Below, one piece after another: positions 40,028-48,553 of a stretch of DNA of 64,000 nt (within the stretch, counting starts at the first letter, position 1; every line of letters begins with the position of its first letter). The notes beneath the pieces were generated by a model. That model worked only from the letters and a program-made list of their open reading frames with translations. It did no database searches and was not told the origin of the DNA. Source of the DNA: Rhizobium sp. C4 (GTDB taxonomy: Bacteria; Pseudomonadota; Alphaproteobacteria; Rhizobiales; Rhizobiaceae); the NCBI RefSeq assembly GCF_021026315.1, contig NZ_JAJNCX010000004.1, forward strand, positions 62,001 through 126,000, read 5' to 3'. A program made the translations under genes and the position numbers.

Positions 40028-41097
40028 ATAGTGGAAAGCTTCGGCTCCTCATCGCCGACGACGACGATGGCGACCGCATGCAGTTGCGGCGGCTGATCCG
40101 CGCCTGCGGGCTGGTCTGCGAGATCGACGACGCGATGGACCTGAAGGAGGCGGAGGCGGCCTGCGCTGCGCACCTTTATGACTGCGCCATCATCGATTAC
40201 CGCATGCCGGGCGGCAATGGGCTCAAGGGGATCGTTGCGCTGCGGGATCAGCACCCGCACCTGCCGATCATCATGGTGACCGGGCAGGGGGACGAGCTGA
40301 TCGCCAGCGAGGCGATCAAGCTCGGGGCGGCCGATTACGTGCCGAAATCGCAACTCTCGGAGAGTTATCTGGCGCATGTGATCCAGAACGCGCTGCGCAA
40401 GGCCGAGCTGGAACGGATCGTTGCCGATCAGCGCGAGGAGCTTGAGCGCTTCGGCCAAGTTCTCGCGCATGACCTCAAGACGCCGATCCACCAGATCCGC
40501 TATCTCCTCCAGTTCATCGAACGCGATCTGGACGAGGACAATCGCGAGCAGCTGAGCGTCAATCGCGACCGCTTGCTGGCGACGGCCCGGCGGATGGAAG
40601 ACCTGATCAACACGCTGCAGCACTATACGATGAGCGACAAGCCGATCGAGGTGTCGGTCATCCCGCTGGACGGCGCCGTGGAGGGCTGCCTTTCCAACCT
40701 CGCCGGCGAGATCGCGGCGCGGGATGCCGAAATCACCTGCGGGCGCCTGCCGCTGGCGCGGGGAAACCTTTCGCTGCTCACACAACTCTTCCAGAACCTC
40801 GTCGGCAACAGTCTCAAATATTGCGGGGCAGCGCGGCCCGAGGTTTCGATTGCGGCGGAAACCGACGGCGAGATGATCACCGTGTCGATCGCCGACAACG
40901 GGATCGGTGTGCCGCCGGCGCAGCAACACATGATCTTCCAGCCGTTCAGCCGGCTGCATCGGCAGTCGGAGATCGAGGGGACGGGGCTGGGGCTCGCGAT
41001 CTGCCGCAAGATCGTCGAGCGCCATGGCGGGCGGATCTGGTGCGAGGGTCGGCCTTCCGGCGGCAGCATCTTCCGTTTCACGCTCAGCGCCGCCTGA
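40024..41097 (+). CDS. Receiver-histidine kinase hybrid (REC-HisKA-HATPase)
   Basis: This 357-aa soluble protein starts with a receiver domain (LLIADDDDGDRMQL; Asp58 in CAIIDYRMPGGNG), then a HisKA domain with His149 (FGQVLAHDLKTPI) and an HATPase (NLVGNSLKYCG, IADNGIGVP, GTGLGLAICRKI). It has no transmembrane helix. REC-first kinases are usually themselves driven by phosphorylation. The ATG overlaps the preceding response regulator stop (ATGA), so all three genes form one operon. Confidence 0.88.
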   Translation: MNSGKLRLLIADDDDGDRMQLRRLIRACGLVCEIDDAMDLKEAEAACAAHLYDCAIIDYRMPGGNGLKGIVALRDQHPHLPIIMVTGQGDELIASEAIKLGAADYVPKSQLSESYLAHVIQNALRKAELERIVADQREELERFGQVLAHDLKTPIHQIRYLLQFIERDLDEDNREQLSVNRDRLLATARRMEDLINTLQHYTMSDKPIEVSVIPLDGAVEGCLSNLAGEIAARDAEITCGRLPLARGNLSLLTQLFQNLVGNSLKYCGAARPEVSIAAETDGEMITVSIADNGIGVPPAQQHMIFQPFSRLHRQSEIEGTGLGLAICRKIVERHGGRIWCEGRPSGGSIFRFTLSAA

Positions 41098-41098
41098 T

Positions 41099-41116
41099 GC
41101 TCAAAAAAATTTGAGC
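41099..41116 (+). terminator. Possible weak terminator hairpin after the phosphorelay operon
   Basis: GCTCAAA (41099-41105) and TTTGAGC (41110-41116) form a seven-pair hairpin immediately after the stop codon. The AT-rich half could act as a terminator, but a separate T tract is missing. Confidence 0.35.
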
Positions 41117-41189
41117 GTTCATCAAGCGAATTGACTTGTACGCGCGTTGGATGGGTTGTCTTAAGAACACTTTCCAGCAAGGTGGCGGC

Positions 41190-41897
41190 ATGTTCATCGA
41201 TGACTTCAAGGCCGGGCTCAGGCGGATTGCGCCGATCATCGTCTCGGCCTCTCCATTCGGCGTGCTCTTCGGAGCGGTGGCCATTCAGCATGGCATGAGC
41301 ACCGGTGAAGCGGTGCTGATGAGCGCCGTGATCTATGCGGGGGCCAGCCAGCTCGTCGGCGTCAATCTCTTTGACCAGCATCTGCCGGCCTGGGTGGTGA
41401 TCCTATCGATCCTGGCCGTCAATTTCCGGCATATCCTCTATTCGGCGGCGATTGCACGACATATCGAGCTGCTGTCGCCGTGGCAGAAGGCGGCCAATTT
41501 CTTCCTGCTGACCGACCCGCATTATGCCGAGATCGAGCGTCAGGCGCATTCCGGCGAGCCGATCACCTTCGGCTGGGTCATGGGGCTCGGGATCGGGCTC
41601 TATCTGCCGTGGCTCGCCCTGACCTATGCCGGCTGCGTGCTTGGCGCCTTCATCGGCGACCCCAAGTCGATCGGGCTCGATGTGCTGCTGCCGATCTATT
41701 TCCTCGGCCTCGTCATGGGTTTCCGCAAGCGTGCCAACTGGCTGCCGGTGGTGATTGCGAGTTCGCTTGCCTCCATGGCTGCGGTCAAGTTCGTCGGTTC
41801 GCCCTGGCATGTCAGCATCGGCGCCGTTGCCGGCATCATCGTTGCCGCGCTGATGCCGCTGCCGCCGGGCACGCATTCCGAAATCGAGGAGGGCTGA
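41190..41897 (+). CDS. azlC: AzlC family branched-chain amino acid exporter, large subunit
   Basis: This 235-aa membrane protein of the AzlC/YgaZ family has PIIVSASPFGVLFGAVA and YAGASQLVGVNL as family motifs and about six to eight helices. AzlC and AzlD (the next gene, 2 bp on) form a two-component exporter for branched-chain amino acids and analogues. ATG 41190 is chosen, with AAGGTGG upstream; the frame extends to 41136 but those residues do not look membrane-like. The substrate is inferred from the family. Confidence 0.85.
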   Translation: MFIDDFKAGLRRIAPIIVSASPFGVLFGAVAIQHGMSTGEAVLMSAVIYAGASQLVGVNLFDQHLPAWVVILSILAVNFRHILYSAAIARHIELLSPWQKAANFFLLTDPHYAEIERQAHSGEPITFGWVMGLGIGLYLPWLALTYAGCVLGAFIGDPKSIGLDVLLPIYFLGLVMGFRKRANWLPVVIASSLASMAAVKFVGSPWHVSIGAVAGIIVAALMPLPPGTHSEIEEG

Positions 41898-41899
41898 CC

Positions 41900-42211
41900 A
41901 TGGAGACGATGTTCCGGCCCGAAATGCTGTTGATCATCCTTGGTGGCGCAGTTGCGACTTATCTCACCCGCATCGGCGGCTATCTGCTGATCAAGCGCTT
42001 CAAGACCATTCCGCCGCGCGTGGAGGCGGGGTTGAACGCCGTGCCGGCGGCCGTGCTGACGACGCTGGTGGCGCCTGCCGCGCTGACGGGCGGGCCGGAG
42101 ACGGCCGTTGCCCTTATCGTTTCGCTCCTCGCGGGACTGCGCTTTTCGGGGTTGACGCTGATTGCCATCGGCTGGGCCGTGGCAATGGGCATCCGGCATT
42201 TCGTTCTTTGA
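41900..42211 (+). CDS. azlD: AzlD family exporter small subunit
   Basis: This 103-aa protein has three or four membrane helices and the AzlD motifs GGAVATYLTRIGGYLL and NAVPAAVLTTLVAPA. It is the obligate partner of AzlC. ATG 41900 lies 2 bp after the azlC stop, with GAGGAGGG upstream. It is convergent with the aminopeptidase gene, whose stop is 48 bp away. Confidence 0.85.
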   Translation: METMFRPEMLLIILGGAVATYLTRIGGYLLIKRFKTIPPRVEAGLNAVPAAVLTTLVAPAALTGGPETAVALIVSLLAGLRFSGLTLIAIGWAVAMGIRHFVL

Positions 42212-42259
42212 TTCGAATGCCGGATATCTCTCTTTTCGGATGATCCGATCCTGACGTTA

Positions 42260-44092
42260 TCAGGCAATCGGAGCGGTTGCCCGGGCCAGCCAGCCGCGGA
42301 CCTTTTCATCCTCGATCAGCGGCATCAGCTTTTCCCGCGTGCTCGCATGATAGGCGTTGAGCCAGTCCAGTTCCTCGCGCGTCATCAGCGCGGGCAGGAT
42401 GAGCCGCCGGTCGATCGGGCACCATGTAATCGTCTCGAAGCCGAGCATCGGCCGGTCGCCGCCGGCAATGTCCGTGGCGGCCTCGACAACAATCAGGTTT
42501 TCGATGCGGATGCCGAAGGCGCCGGGCCTGTAATAGCCGGGCTCGTTGGAGAGGATCATGCCGGGCAGCAGTTCCTGCATGGCGGCGCGGGAAATCCGCT
42601 GTGGCCCCTCATGCACCGACAGATAGGAGCCGACGCCGTGGCCGGTGCCGTGACCATAGTCGGCGCCCGCCTTCCAGAGCGCGATGCGGGCGAGCGGATC
42701 GAGATCGACGCCGCGGGAGCCGGCCGGGAAGCGGGCTGTCGATATGCCGATCATGCCTTTCAGGACGAGGGTGAAGAAGCGCTTCTCCGTCTCGCCGACC
42801 GCGCCGATGGCGACCGTGCGGGTGATGTCGGTGGTGCCGTTGCGATACTGGCCGCCGGAATCGACCAGGAAGAGTTCGCCGGGCGCCAGCTGCCGGTTCG
42901 TTTCGCCTGTCACGCGATAATGAATGATGGCGCCGTTCGGGCCGGCGCCGGAAATCGTGTCGAAGGAAATGTCCGCCAGCGGGTTCTGCATGCGCTCGCC
43001 AACGCGGCGGCGGCAGGCTTCCAGTCTTTCGACGGCTTTGATCTCGGTGATCGCACCGGGTTCCGCGTCATCGAGCCAGGCGAGAAATTCGACCATGGCC
43101 ACGCCGTCCTGGACATGGGCGGTGCGGGTGCCGGCAAGCTCTGCCTCGTTCTTGGTGGCGCGGGGCAGGGCGCAGGGGTCGGTCGCTTCGCACACCGTGC
43201 CGCCCGCCGCCTCGATGAGGCGAACGAGTTCATAGGAAACGATGCCGGCGTCCACTTCGACAGTCGCGCCGCGCGCGCCCAGGGCACCCAGCGTTTCGGC
43301 CAGCTCTGCCGGCTCGCGAATTTCGCAGATCTGGGTGAGATAGGCCTTTTCCTCGATCCCGGTCTTGCGGGCGTCGAGGAAGATTTCGGCGAGCCCGTCG
43401 GCATGGATGATCGCGCGGGCAAGCGGGTGAGGGGTGTGCGGCACGTCCGAACCGCGGATGTTGAAGGCCCAGGCGACGGAGGACGGGTCGGCGATCAGGA
43501 CGGCATCGGCGCCGCGCACTCTCAGACCTTCGGCGATGGCGGCGATCTTGTCACGGGCGAGCGTGCCCGAATGCTGGTGCTTCTGGATGGTGACGCGGCC
43601 GAGCGGTTCGGCCGGGCGATCGGTCCAGAGCGTATCGAGCGGGTTATCGGCCAGCAGGACCAGCGCACCGCCCTTGCTTTCCAGCGCGGTCTTCAGCTTG
43701 CGAACTTCCGAGACGGTGTGCAGCCACGGATCGATGCCGAGGCGGAAGCCCTGACCCGCATTGTTGGCGATCCAGTCCGCCGGCGGCTCCTTGATGAGAT
43801 CGCCGGGGGTGAAGACGGCCGGGTCTGTCTGCTGGGCAAGCTGCGTGACATAGCGACCGTCGACAAAGACGACCGCGATGCCGGGGGCTACGAGTGCCGC
43901 ACCCGCCGAGCCCGTGAAGCCGGTGAGCCAGGAAAGGCGCTCGGCAGAGGCCGGCACGTATTCGCCCTGGAACTCGTCAGCGCGCGGCACGAGGAAACCA
44001 TCGACGCCGAGGCTTGCAAGATGTTCGCGCAGGGCGCGGACGCGGGGGGCGCCATTGGCTGGGCTGGCGGTGGTTTCAAAGCTCTGGAACAT
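42260..44092 (-). CDS. M24 family Xaa-Pro aminopeptidase (long form)
   Basis: This 610-aa cytoplasmic metallopeptidase has two N-terminal creatinase-like domains (VDGFLVPRADEFQGEY, LSWLTGFTGSAGAA) and the C-terminal pita-bread domain with metal ligands in FLVDSGGQYRNGTTDITRT, GHGTGHGVGSYLSVHEGP and NEPGYY. It removes N-terminal residues that precede proline. The length fits the three-domain aminopeptidase P class (about 600 aa), longer than E. coli PepP. The start MFQSFET at 44092 stands well. Confidence 0.92.
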   Translation of the reverse strand: MFQSFETTASPANGAPRVRALREHLASLGVDGFLVPRADEFQGEYVPASAERLSWLTGFTGSAGAALVAPGIAVVFVDGRYVTQLAQQTDPAVFTPGDLIKEPPADWIANNAGQGFRLGIDPWLHTVSEVRKLKTALESKGGALVLLADNPLDTLWTDRPAEPLGRVTIQKHQHSGTLARDKIAAIAEGLRVRGADAVLIADPSSVAWAFNIRGSDVPHTPHPLARAIIHADGLAEIFLDARKTGIEEKAYLTQICEIREPAELAETLGALGARGATVEVDAGIVSYELVRLIEAAGGTVCEATDPCALPRATKNEAELAGTRTAHVQDGVAMVEFLAWLDDAEPGAITEIKAVERLEACRRRVGERMQNPLADISFDTISGAGPNGAIIHYRVTGETNRQLAPGELFLVDSGGQYRNGTTDITRTVAIGAVGETEKRFFTLVLKGMIGISTARFPAGSRGVDLDPLARIALWKAGADYGHGTGHGVGSYLSVHEGPQRISRAAMQELLPGMILSNEPGYYRPGAFGIRIENLIVVEAATDIAGGDRPMLGFETITWCPIDRRLILPALMTREELDWLNAYHASTREKLMPLIEDEKVRGWLARATAPIA

Positions 44093-44311
44093 GATGCAAC
44101 CGATCGACTTTTGATGTGGCCATGAGGTTTATCTTATTCGGGCGCTCGACGCCAAGGGCAGGGTTCGACGGCGATTTTTGACCAGATAGTTAAAATCATG
44201 CAAAAAACGCATAGCTCCCATGAGCAATCGACTGTGTTGCGGCGCAATAATTCGAGCTATAAAAAAATCACGAACGAAGCAGAAGTGCTGCGGAAACGAA
44301 GGGAAGTGAAA

Positions 44312-44464
44312 ATGTCCACGCTTTGGACGGTGAAGAAGACCATGATCGCATCGCGCGAGCGTCATGCTCAGCGTTCTGTTGCTCGTGTTCTCGCCGGCAT
44401 GGACGACATCGCCCTCAATTCCCTCGGCAAGTCGCGCGAAGGCCTGCGGATGGGCCCGTTCTGA
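44312..44464 (+). CDS. 50-aa DUF1127-like small protein
   Basis: This short basic protein (MSTLWTVKKTMIASRER, then RSVARVLAGMDDIALNSLGK and SREGLRMGPF) follows the DUF1127 pattern: a basic helix, LxxMDDxxLxxLG and SRxxL. AGGGA at 44300-44304 sets the start. The longer open frame from 44198 is AT-rich and lacks protein character upstream. A CTATAA at 44257-44262 may be its -10 box. It is followed within 30 bp by three hairpins with CCTCCTCCC loops, the arrangement known for CcsR/'cuckoo' sRNAs cotranscribed with a DUF1127 gene. Function in this strain is unknown. Confidence 0.7.
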   Translation: MSTLWTVKKTMIASRERHAQRSVARVLAGMDDIALNSLGKSREGLRMGPF

Positions 44465-44490
44465 CAGTTTAAGTTCCTGTTTCGGTAGCC

Positions 44491-44518
44491 AGAGATCGCT
44501 CCTCCTCCCAAGATCTCT
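44491..44518 (+). ncRNA. Anti-Shine-Dalgarno-loop hairpin 1 (cuckoo/CcsR type)
   Basis: AGAGATC (44491-44497) pairs with GATCTCT (44512-44518). The loop carries CCTCCTCCC (44501-44509), which is complementary to ribosome-binding-site sequence. It is the first of three such hairpins downstream of the small DUF1127-like gene. Confidence 0.75.
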
Positions 44519-44543
44519 CGCAACATGCCGAAACTGGTTTGTT

Positions 44544-44571
44544 CCCGGCACCTCCTCCTCCCAATGCCGGG
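44544..44571 (+). ncRNA. Anti-Shine-Dalgarno-loop hairpin 2 (cuckoo/CcsR type)
   Basis: CCCGGCA (44544-44550) pairs with TGCCGGG (44565-44571), enclosing the loop CCTCCTCCTCCCAA with three CCT units. Between this hairpin and the third is a separate stem GATCAGC-CTA-GCTGATC (44576-44592) without the motif. Confidence 0.75.
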
Positions 44572-44593
44572 ACGCGATCAGCCTAGCTGATCC

Positions 44594-44630
44594 AAGGGCG
44601 ATGCCACCTCCTCCCGGCATCGCCCTTTTT
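44594..44630 (+). ncRNA. Anti-Shine-Dalgarno-loop hairpin 3, doubling as intrinsic terminator
   Basis: AAGGGCGATGCC (44594-44605) pairs perfectly over 12 bp with GGCATCGCCCTT (44616-44627). The loop is ACCTCCTCCC and a T run follows. It is a full intrinsic terminator whose loop again presents the anti-Shine-Dalgarno motif, so it probably forms the 3' end of the whole transcript. Confidence 0.8.
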
Positions 44631-44746
44631 CTTTGCCTATCGTCTTGTGCATTGCAGCAAATCGCTAGCCCGCAACAGGCCCGCAAGAGGATTGCGGGCC
44701 CGCCAAATGGCATGCCTGATGCGCATAACTAAGTTGAATTGCTTTA

Positions 44747-45631
44747 TTATTTCGCGCCGCGTTCCAGCACGATGGTCACCCAGCCGTTGCGCCAGATGGT
44801 GCGGCGATGGGCGAGGCGCTGGCCGTTATAGGCTGCGAGCACCTTGAGGCGCTGGCTGGCGAGAATGCCGGACAGAATCACCGTCCCGCCGGGTACGAGG
44901 TTGCGGACGAGGTCCGGCGCCATCTTCATCAGCGGCTTTGCCAGGATGTTGGCGATGATCAGGTCGAACGGGCCGTTCAGCCGGAAGGCGCCGTGGTGGA
45001 AGCCTGGAGCGGTCTCGAAGCGAAGGCCGGCGCCGACGCCGTTCTTGCGGGCGTTTTCGCGCGCCACGCGGGTTGCGATCGGGTCGATGTCGGTCGCCAG
45101 AACCGGGATCGGCTGGATCTTGCGGGCGGCGATTGCCAGCACGCCGCTGCCGGTGCCGAGATCGAGCGCGTTCTTGATCTTGCGCGAGCGCAGAACCCAG
45201 TCGAGCATTTCGAGGCAGCCTGCGGTCGTGCCGTGATGGCCGGTGCCGAAGGCCTGGCCGGCATCGATTTCGATTGCCACATCGCCCGGCATCACGCGGT
45301 CGCGGTCATGGGAGCCATGGACCAGGAAGCGGCCGGCGCGGACGGGCTGCAGGCCTTCCAGCGACTTTGCCACCCAGTCGGTATCGGGCAGCAGTTCGCG
45401 CTGGATTTCCAGATGTTCGTAGCCGGAGGTCAGGGCCTGTTCGAAGGCGGCTCTGGCGCCGTCCTCGTCGCCCTGCATCGTGTAGACGGCGGTTTCCCAC
45501 ACATCGTTCGCCTCGTCGATTTCCATCGTCGTCACGGCATATTCGCCGTCTTCGAAGATCGCGCCCAGGCGGTCGAGGATGATGGCGCAGTCGTTCTCGC
45601 TGGCGTTGATGTAAAGACGGACTTCGCTCAC
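44747..45631 (-). CDS. prmA: Ribosomal protein L11 methyltransferase PrmA
   Basis: This 294-aa protein has an N-terminal substrate-recognition domain (SEVRLYINASENDCAIILD) and a C-terminal class I methyltransferase with AFGTGHHGTTAGCLEML, ALDLGTGSGVLAIAARKI and the NPPY-like DLIIANILAKPL. It trimethylates L11 on the ribosome. GTG 45631 is the start: the frame stays open far upstream (to 46216) but only across the SCO gene in another frame. It lies 44 bp downstream of the SCO gene and may be cotranscribed. Confidence 0.93.
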   Translation of the reverse strand: MSEVRLYINASENDCAIILDRLGAIFEDGEYAVTTMEIDEANDVWETAVYTMQGDEDGARAAFEQALTSGYEHLEIQRELLPDTDWVAKSLEGLQPVRAGRFLVHGSHDRDRVMPGDVAIEIDAGQAFGTGHHGTTAGCLEMLDWVLRSRKIKNALDLGTGSGVLAIAARKIQPIPVLATDIDPIATRVARENARKNGVGAGLRFETAPGFHHGAFRLNGPFDLIIANILAKPLMKMAPDLVRNLVPGGTVILSGILASQRLKVLAAYNGQRLAHRRTIWRNGWVTIVLERGAK

Positions 45632-45675
45632 GGCATTCCCCCAATGTTGCGGGTGGTTATCGGGGGTAGGCTCTA

Positions 45676-46275
45676 CTAGCCCTTGATCAGGTTTTCCAGC
45701 TTTTTCACCGCCACGTCGGCATCCTCGCCATAGGCAATGGTTCCCTTGAAGCGACCGCCGTTGTTCAGCAGGAAGACGGAGGCCGTGTGATCCATCGTGT
45801 AGTCGCCGTCGGGCTTGGCGGGATCGATCGGCACTTTCTTGGCATAGATGCGGAAGCCCTTCACGACTTCGGCAATCCTTGCCGGGTCGCCGGAGATGCC
45901 GGTGATCCGCTTCGAAACATTCGACACATAGTCGTTCATGATCTGCGGCGTATCCCGCTCGGGATCGACGGTGACGAAATAGGCATGCATCTTCGTGCCA
46001 TCCGGATCGACCTTCTGCAGCCAGCCGTCCATTTCGAAGAGGGTGGTGGGGCAGACATCCGGGCAATGGGTATAGCCGAAGAAGACGGCTGCCGGCTTGT
46101 CGCGGAATGCGGCTTCGGTGATCGGCTTGCCGGTCTGGTCGACGAGCTGGAAGGGGACGCCATAGGGGCCGTCGGCAACCTGCTGCTTGTCCTTCGTATA
46201 TTCCAGCGTGAACCACCCAAGGAAGCCCGCAAGCGCGATGATCGCGATCCAGATGATGAGGCTGGCCTTTTTCAT
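45676..46275 (-). CDS. SCO1/SenC family copper-binding protein
   Basis: This 199-aa thioredoxin-fold protein is anchored by one N-terminal helix (about residues 5-23). The copper/redox motif CPDVC (Cys71, Cys75) and the distal His163 (MDHTASVFLL) are present, so it should be a functional SCO that helps load the CuA centre of cytochrome c oxidase. It acts on the periplasmic side. No oxidase genes lie in this window. prmA follows. Confidence 0.9.
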   Translation of the reverse strand: MKKASLIIWIAIIALAGFLGWFTLEYTKDKQQVADGPYGVPFQLVDQTGKPITEAAFRDKPAAVFFGYTHCPDVCPTTLFEMDGWLQKVDPDGTKMHAYFVTVDPERDTPQIMNDYVSNVSKRITGISGDPARIAEVVKGFRIYAKKVPIDPAKPDGDYTMDHTASVFLLNNGGRFKGTIAYGEDADVAVKKLENLIKG

Positions 46276-46491
46276 GTCGCGGCTCTCCCGTTTTCTTCGG
46301 TTTCTTGAGAGGCCGTTTTAGTGCGCCTTCAGGCGGCGGTAAACAGCCACTTTGTCACAGCGGGCAATTGGTACGCCCCTGCGTTGCAACGTCGGAAAAC
46401 TGGGCGTTTGAGTTAGCAAATCTTTAAAAGTTGTTTGTCAGTGTCGATACATCCAGAGCCTCGGGGCGGCTCTATTGCTAAGGACGTTCAT

Positions 46492-48552
46492 ATGAAACTT
46501 TCTGTCAGCCAGAGATTGTGGGTGTCTGGTGTTGCGGCGTTCATCGGCATCGGCTCTCTTGTCGTGGTCGGCTGGTATTCCAGCAGCACCGTTTCGGGGG
46601 CGCTTGCGCATTCTCAGATCATCGACGGGATCGACCGGCAGGTCACGGACCTGCGCTTTGCCAACGAGGAGCTGCGGCTGGCCTCGATGGACATCATTAT
46701 CGACCGTGCCGAGCGGCAGGTCAGCGCTGAGCGCAAAGCCATGCTTGAAACGAGCATCAAGGTGCTCAAGGGCGGTTCAGCGACAGTCGCATCTTTCGCG
46801 AAGTCAGAGGGTCTTGCTATCGATGCAAGTGCGCTGAATGCGGACGTGGATATTATTGTGAAGGCGGCTGGAGAGCAGTTGCCGGCGCTGGTGACCGGCG
46901 GAGCGCCGGATGCTGAATTCGACAAGATTGATGACGTTATCGACTCGACGGGAAGCCGCATTCAGGCCGTTCTAGATGTCGTCTCTGCAGCGACCGGCAA
47001 GGCTCAGCAGCGCGAGGTGTCTGTCGCCATGGACCAGGCGCAGCAGTCGGCGCTCATTCAGCTGCTGATCGGCGTCATTGCCGTCATCCTGGCGGGCAGC
47101 CTGATTGCCTGGCAGTCCCGCAATATCCTGAAGGGCCTGAACGCCGTTCGGCGCAGCATGAACCGTATCGCCGAGGGCGATATCGCTTCCACCGTCGATG
47201 GGACGACGCGCGCCGATGAAATCGGCGAGATTGCCCGCGTTGCCGATATCCTTCGCAAGGCGACGGTCGAGAAGGAGAGGGTGGAAGCCGCAGCGCAGTC
47301 TGAACGTCTCAGCGTCGACCGCGAGCGCAGCGAGAACGAAACCGAGCGTCAGCGAGACGAGGAAGAAATCCGCCGTTGCGTTACCATTCTGGCTGGCGGT
47401 CTGGCCCGTCTTGCCGAAGGCGACCTGACGCAGCAGATCGAGGATCCGTTCCGCGCAGATCTCGAACGCCTGCGCCAGGATTACAATGCCGCCGTCACGC
47501 GTCTCAGCACCGTCATCGGCAATGTTACCGACCAGTCCTCCTCCATCCATTCGAGCAGCGTCCAGATCCGCATGGCGGCGGACGATCTTGCCAAGCGAAC
47601 CGAACAGCAGGCGGCCTCGCTCGAGGAAACCTCCTCGGCGCTGGAGCAGATCACCATCACCATGCGCGGCTCGACCAGCAAGGCCGAAGAGGCCGGCGCG
47701 ATGGTGGGCGGCACCAAGGTTCAGGCCGAGAAGTCGACCGCCGTCGTTCGCGAAGCGATGCAGGCCATGGAGCGCATCGAAAGCGCCTCTGCCGAAATCG
47801 GCAAGATCATCAACGTCATCGACGAGATCGCCTTCCAGACCAACCTTCTGGCGTTGAATGCCGGCGTGGAAGCCGCGCGTGCCGGTGATGCCGGCAAGGG
47901 CTTTGCGGTCGTTGCCCAGGAAGTGCGCGAGCTTGCCAACCGGGCGGCGACTGCCGCCAAGGACATCAAGCAGCTCGTTGCCCGCTCCAGTGCAGAAGTG
48001 CAGACGGGTGCGGAGCTTGTCACCGCAACGGGACAGGCGCTGCGCGACATCGGCGCGGACGTCGTCAAGATCAACGAACACATGATCTCGATCGTCAATG
48101 CCGCGCGCGAACAGAATGCCGGCCTTGCCGAAATCAACACGGCCATCGGCCAGATGGATCATGTGACGCAGCAGAACGCGGCCATGGTCGAGCAGACCAA
48201 CGCTGCCTGCCAGACGCTGAACGAAGACACGACACGGCTGGAAAGCGTCATCTCGCAGTTCCGCACCAAACTCGGCATGGCGCCGCAGGCACGGGCCGAA
48301 CGGTCTTCCATGCATACCAACACGCCGATCCCGCCGCGCGCGCCGGTCGTCTCCACCGGCTTCAAGCCCGCGATCGCACCGGCCCAGCCCGGGCAGCGGC
48401 CGCGCACGTCGCCGGCGCAAAAGCTCATGGGTCGTCTCGAAAACGCCTTCGGCGGATCGCCGGCGCCGGCCAAGTCGTCGACCCTCCAGTCTTCCGGCCA
48501 GCGCGTCAGCGCGCAAGCTTCTCCTTCAACCGATCAATGGGAAGAGTTCTGA
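46492..48552 (+). CDS. Methyl-accepting chemotaxis protein
   Basis: This 686-aa transducer has transmembrane helix 1 (about residues 10-30), a periplasmic helical sensor (residues 31-185), helix 2 (about 195-218), HAMP, and the MA signalling domain with the tip EIAFQTNLLALNAGVEAARA. The C-terminal residues QWEEF resemble the pentapeptide tether for CheR/CheB. AAGGA upstream supports ATG 46492; the frame is open to 46435. It is directly followed by cheW (1 bp gap). The ligand is unknown. Confidence 0.93.
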   Translation: MKLSVSQRLWVSGVAAFIGIGSLVVVGWYSSSTVSGALAHSQIIDGIDRQVTDLRFANEELRLASMDIIIDRAERQVSAERKAMLETSIKVLKGGSATVASFAKSEGLAIDASALNADVDIIVKAAGEQLPALVTGGAPDAEFDKIDDVIDSTGSRIQAVLDVVSAATGKAQQREVSVAMDQAQQSALIQLLIGVIAVILAGSLIAWQSRNILKGLNAVRRSMNRIAEGDIASTVDGTTRADEIGEIARVADILRKATVEKERVEAAAQSERLSVDRERSENETERQRDEEEIRRCVTILAGGLARLAEGDLTQQIEDPFRADLERLRQDYNAAVTRLSTVIGNVTDQSSSIHSSSVQIRMAADDLAKRTEQQAASLEETSSALEQITITMRGSTSKAEEAGAMVGGTKVQAEKSTAVVREAMQAMERIESASAEIGKIINVIDEIAFQTNLLALNAGVEAARAGDAGKGFAVVAQEVRELANRAATAAKDIKQLVARSSAEVQTGAELVTATGQALRDIGADVVKINEHMISIVNAAREQNAGLAEINTAIGQMDHVTQQNAAMVEQTNAACQTLNEDTTRLESVISQFRTKLGMAPQARAERSSMHTNTPIPPRAPVVSTGFKPAIAPAQPGQRPRTSPAQKLMGRLENAFGGSPAPAKSSTLQSSGQRVSAQASPSTDQWEEF

Positions 48553-48553
48553 A

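Noticed and set aside
42347-44125. A 592-codon plus-strand frame opposite the Xaa-Pro aminopeptidase
   Set aside because: The minus-strand protein has all metal-binding motifs; the plus-strand translation has none.
44747-46216. A single 489-codon frame that looks like a SCO-PrmA fusion
   Set aside because: The upstream part is the SCO gene read in a different frame. PrmA starts at GTG 45631 and SCO has its own intact frame.
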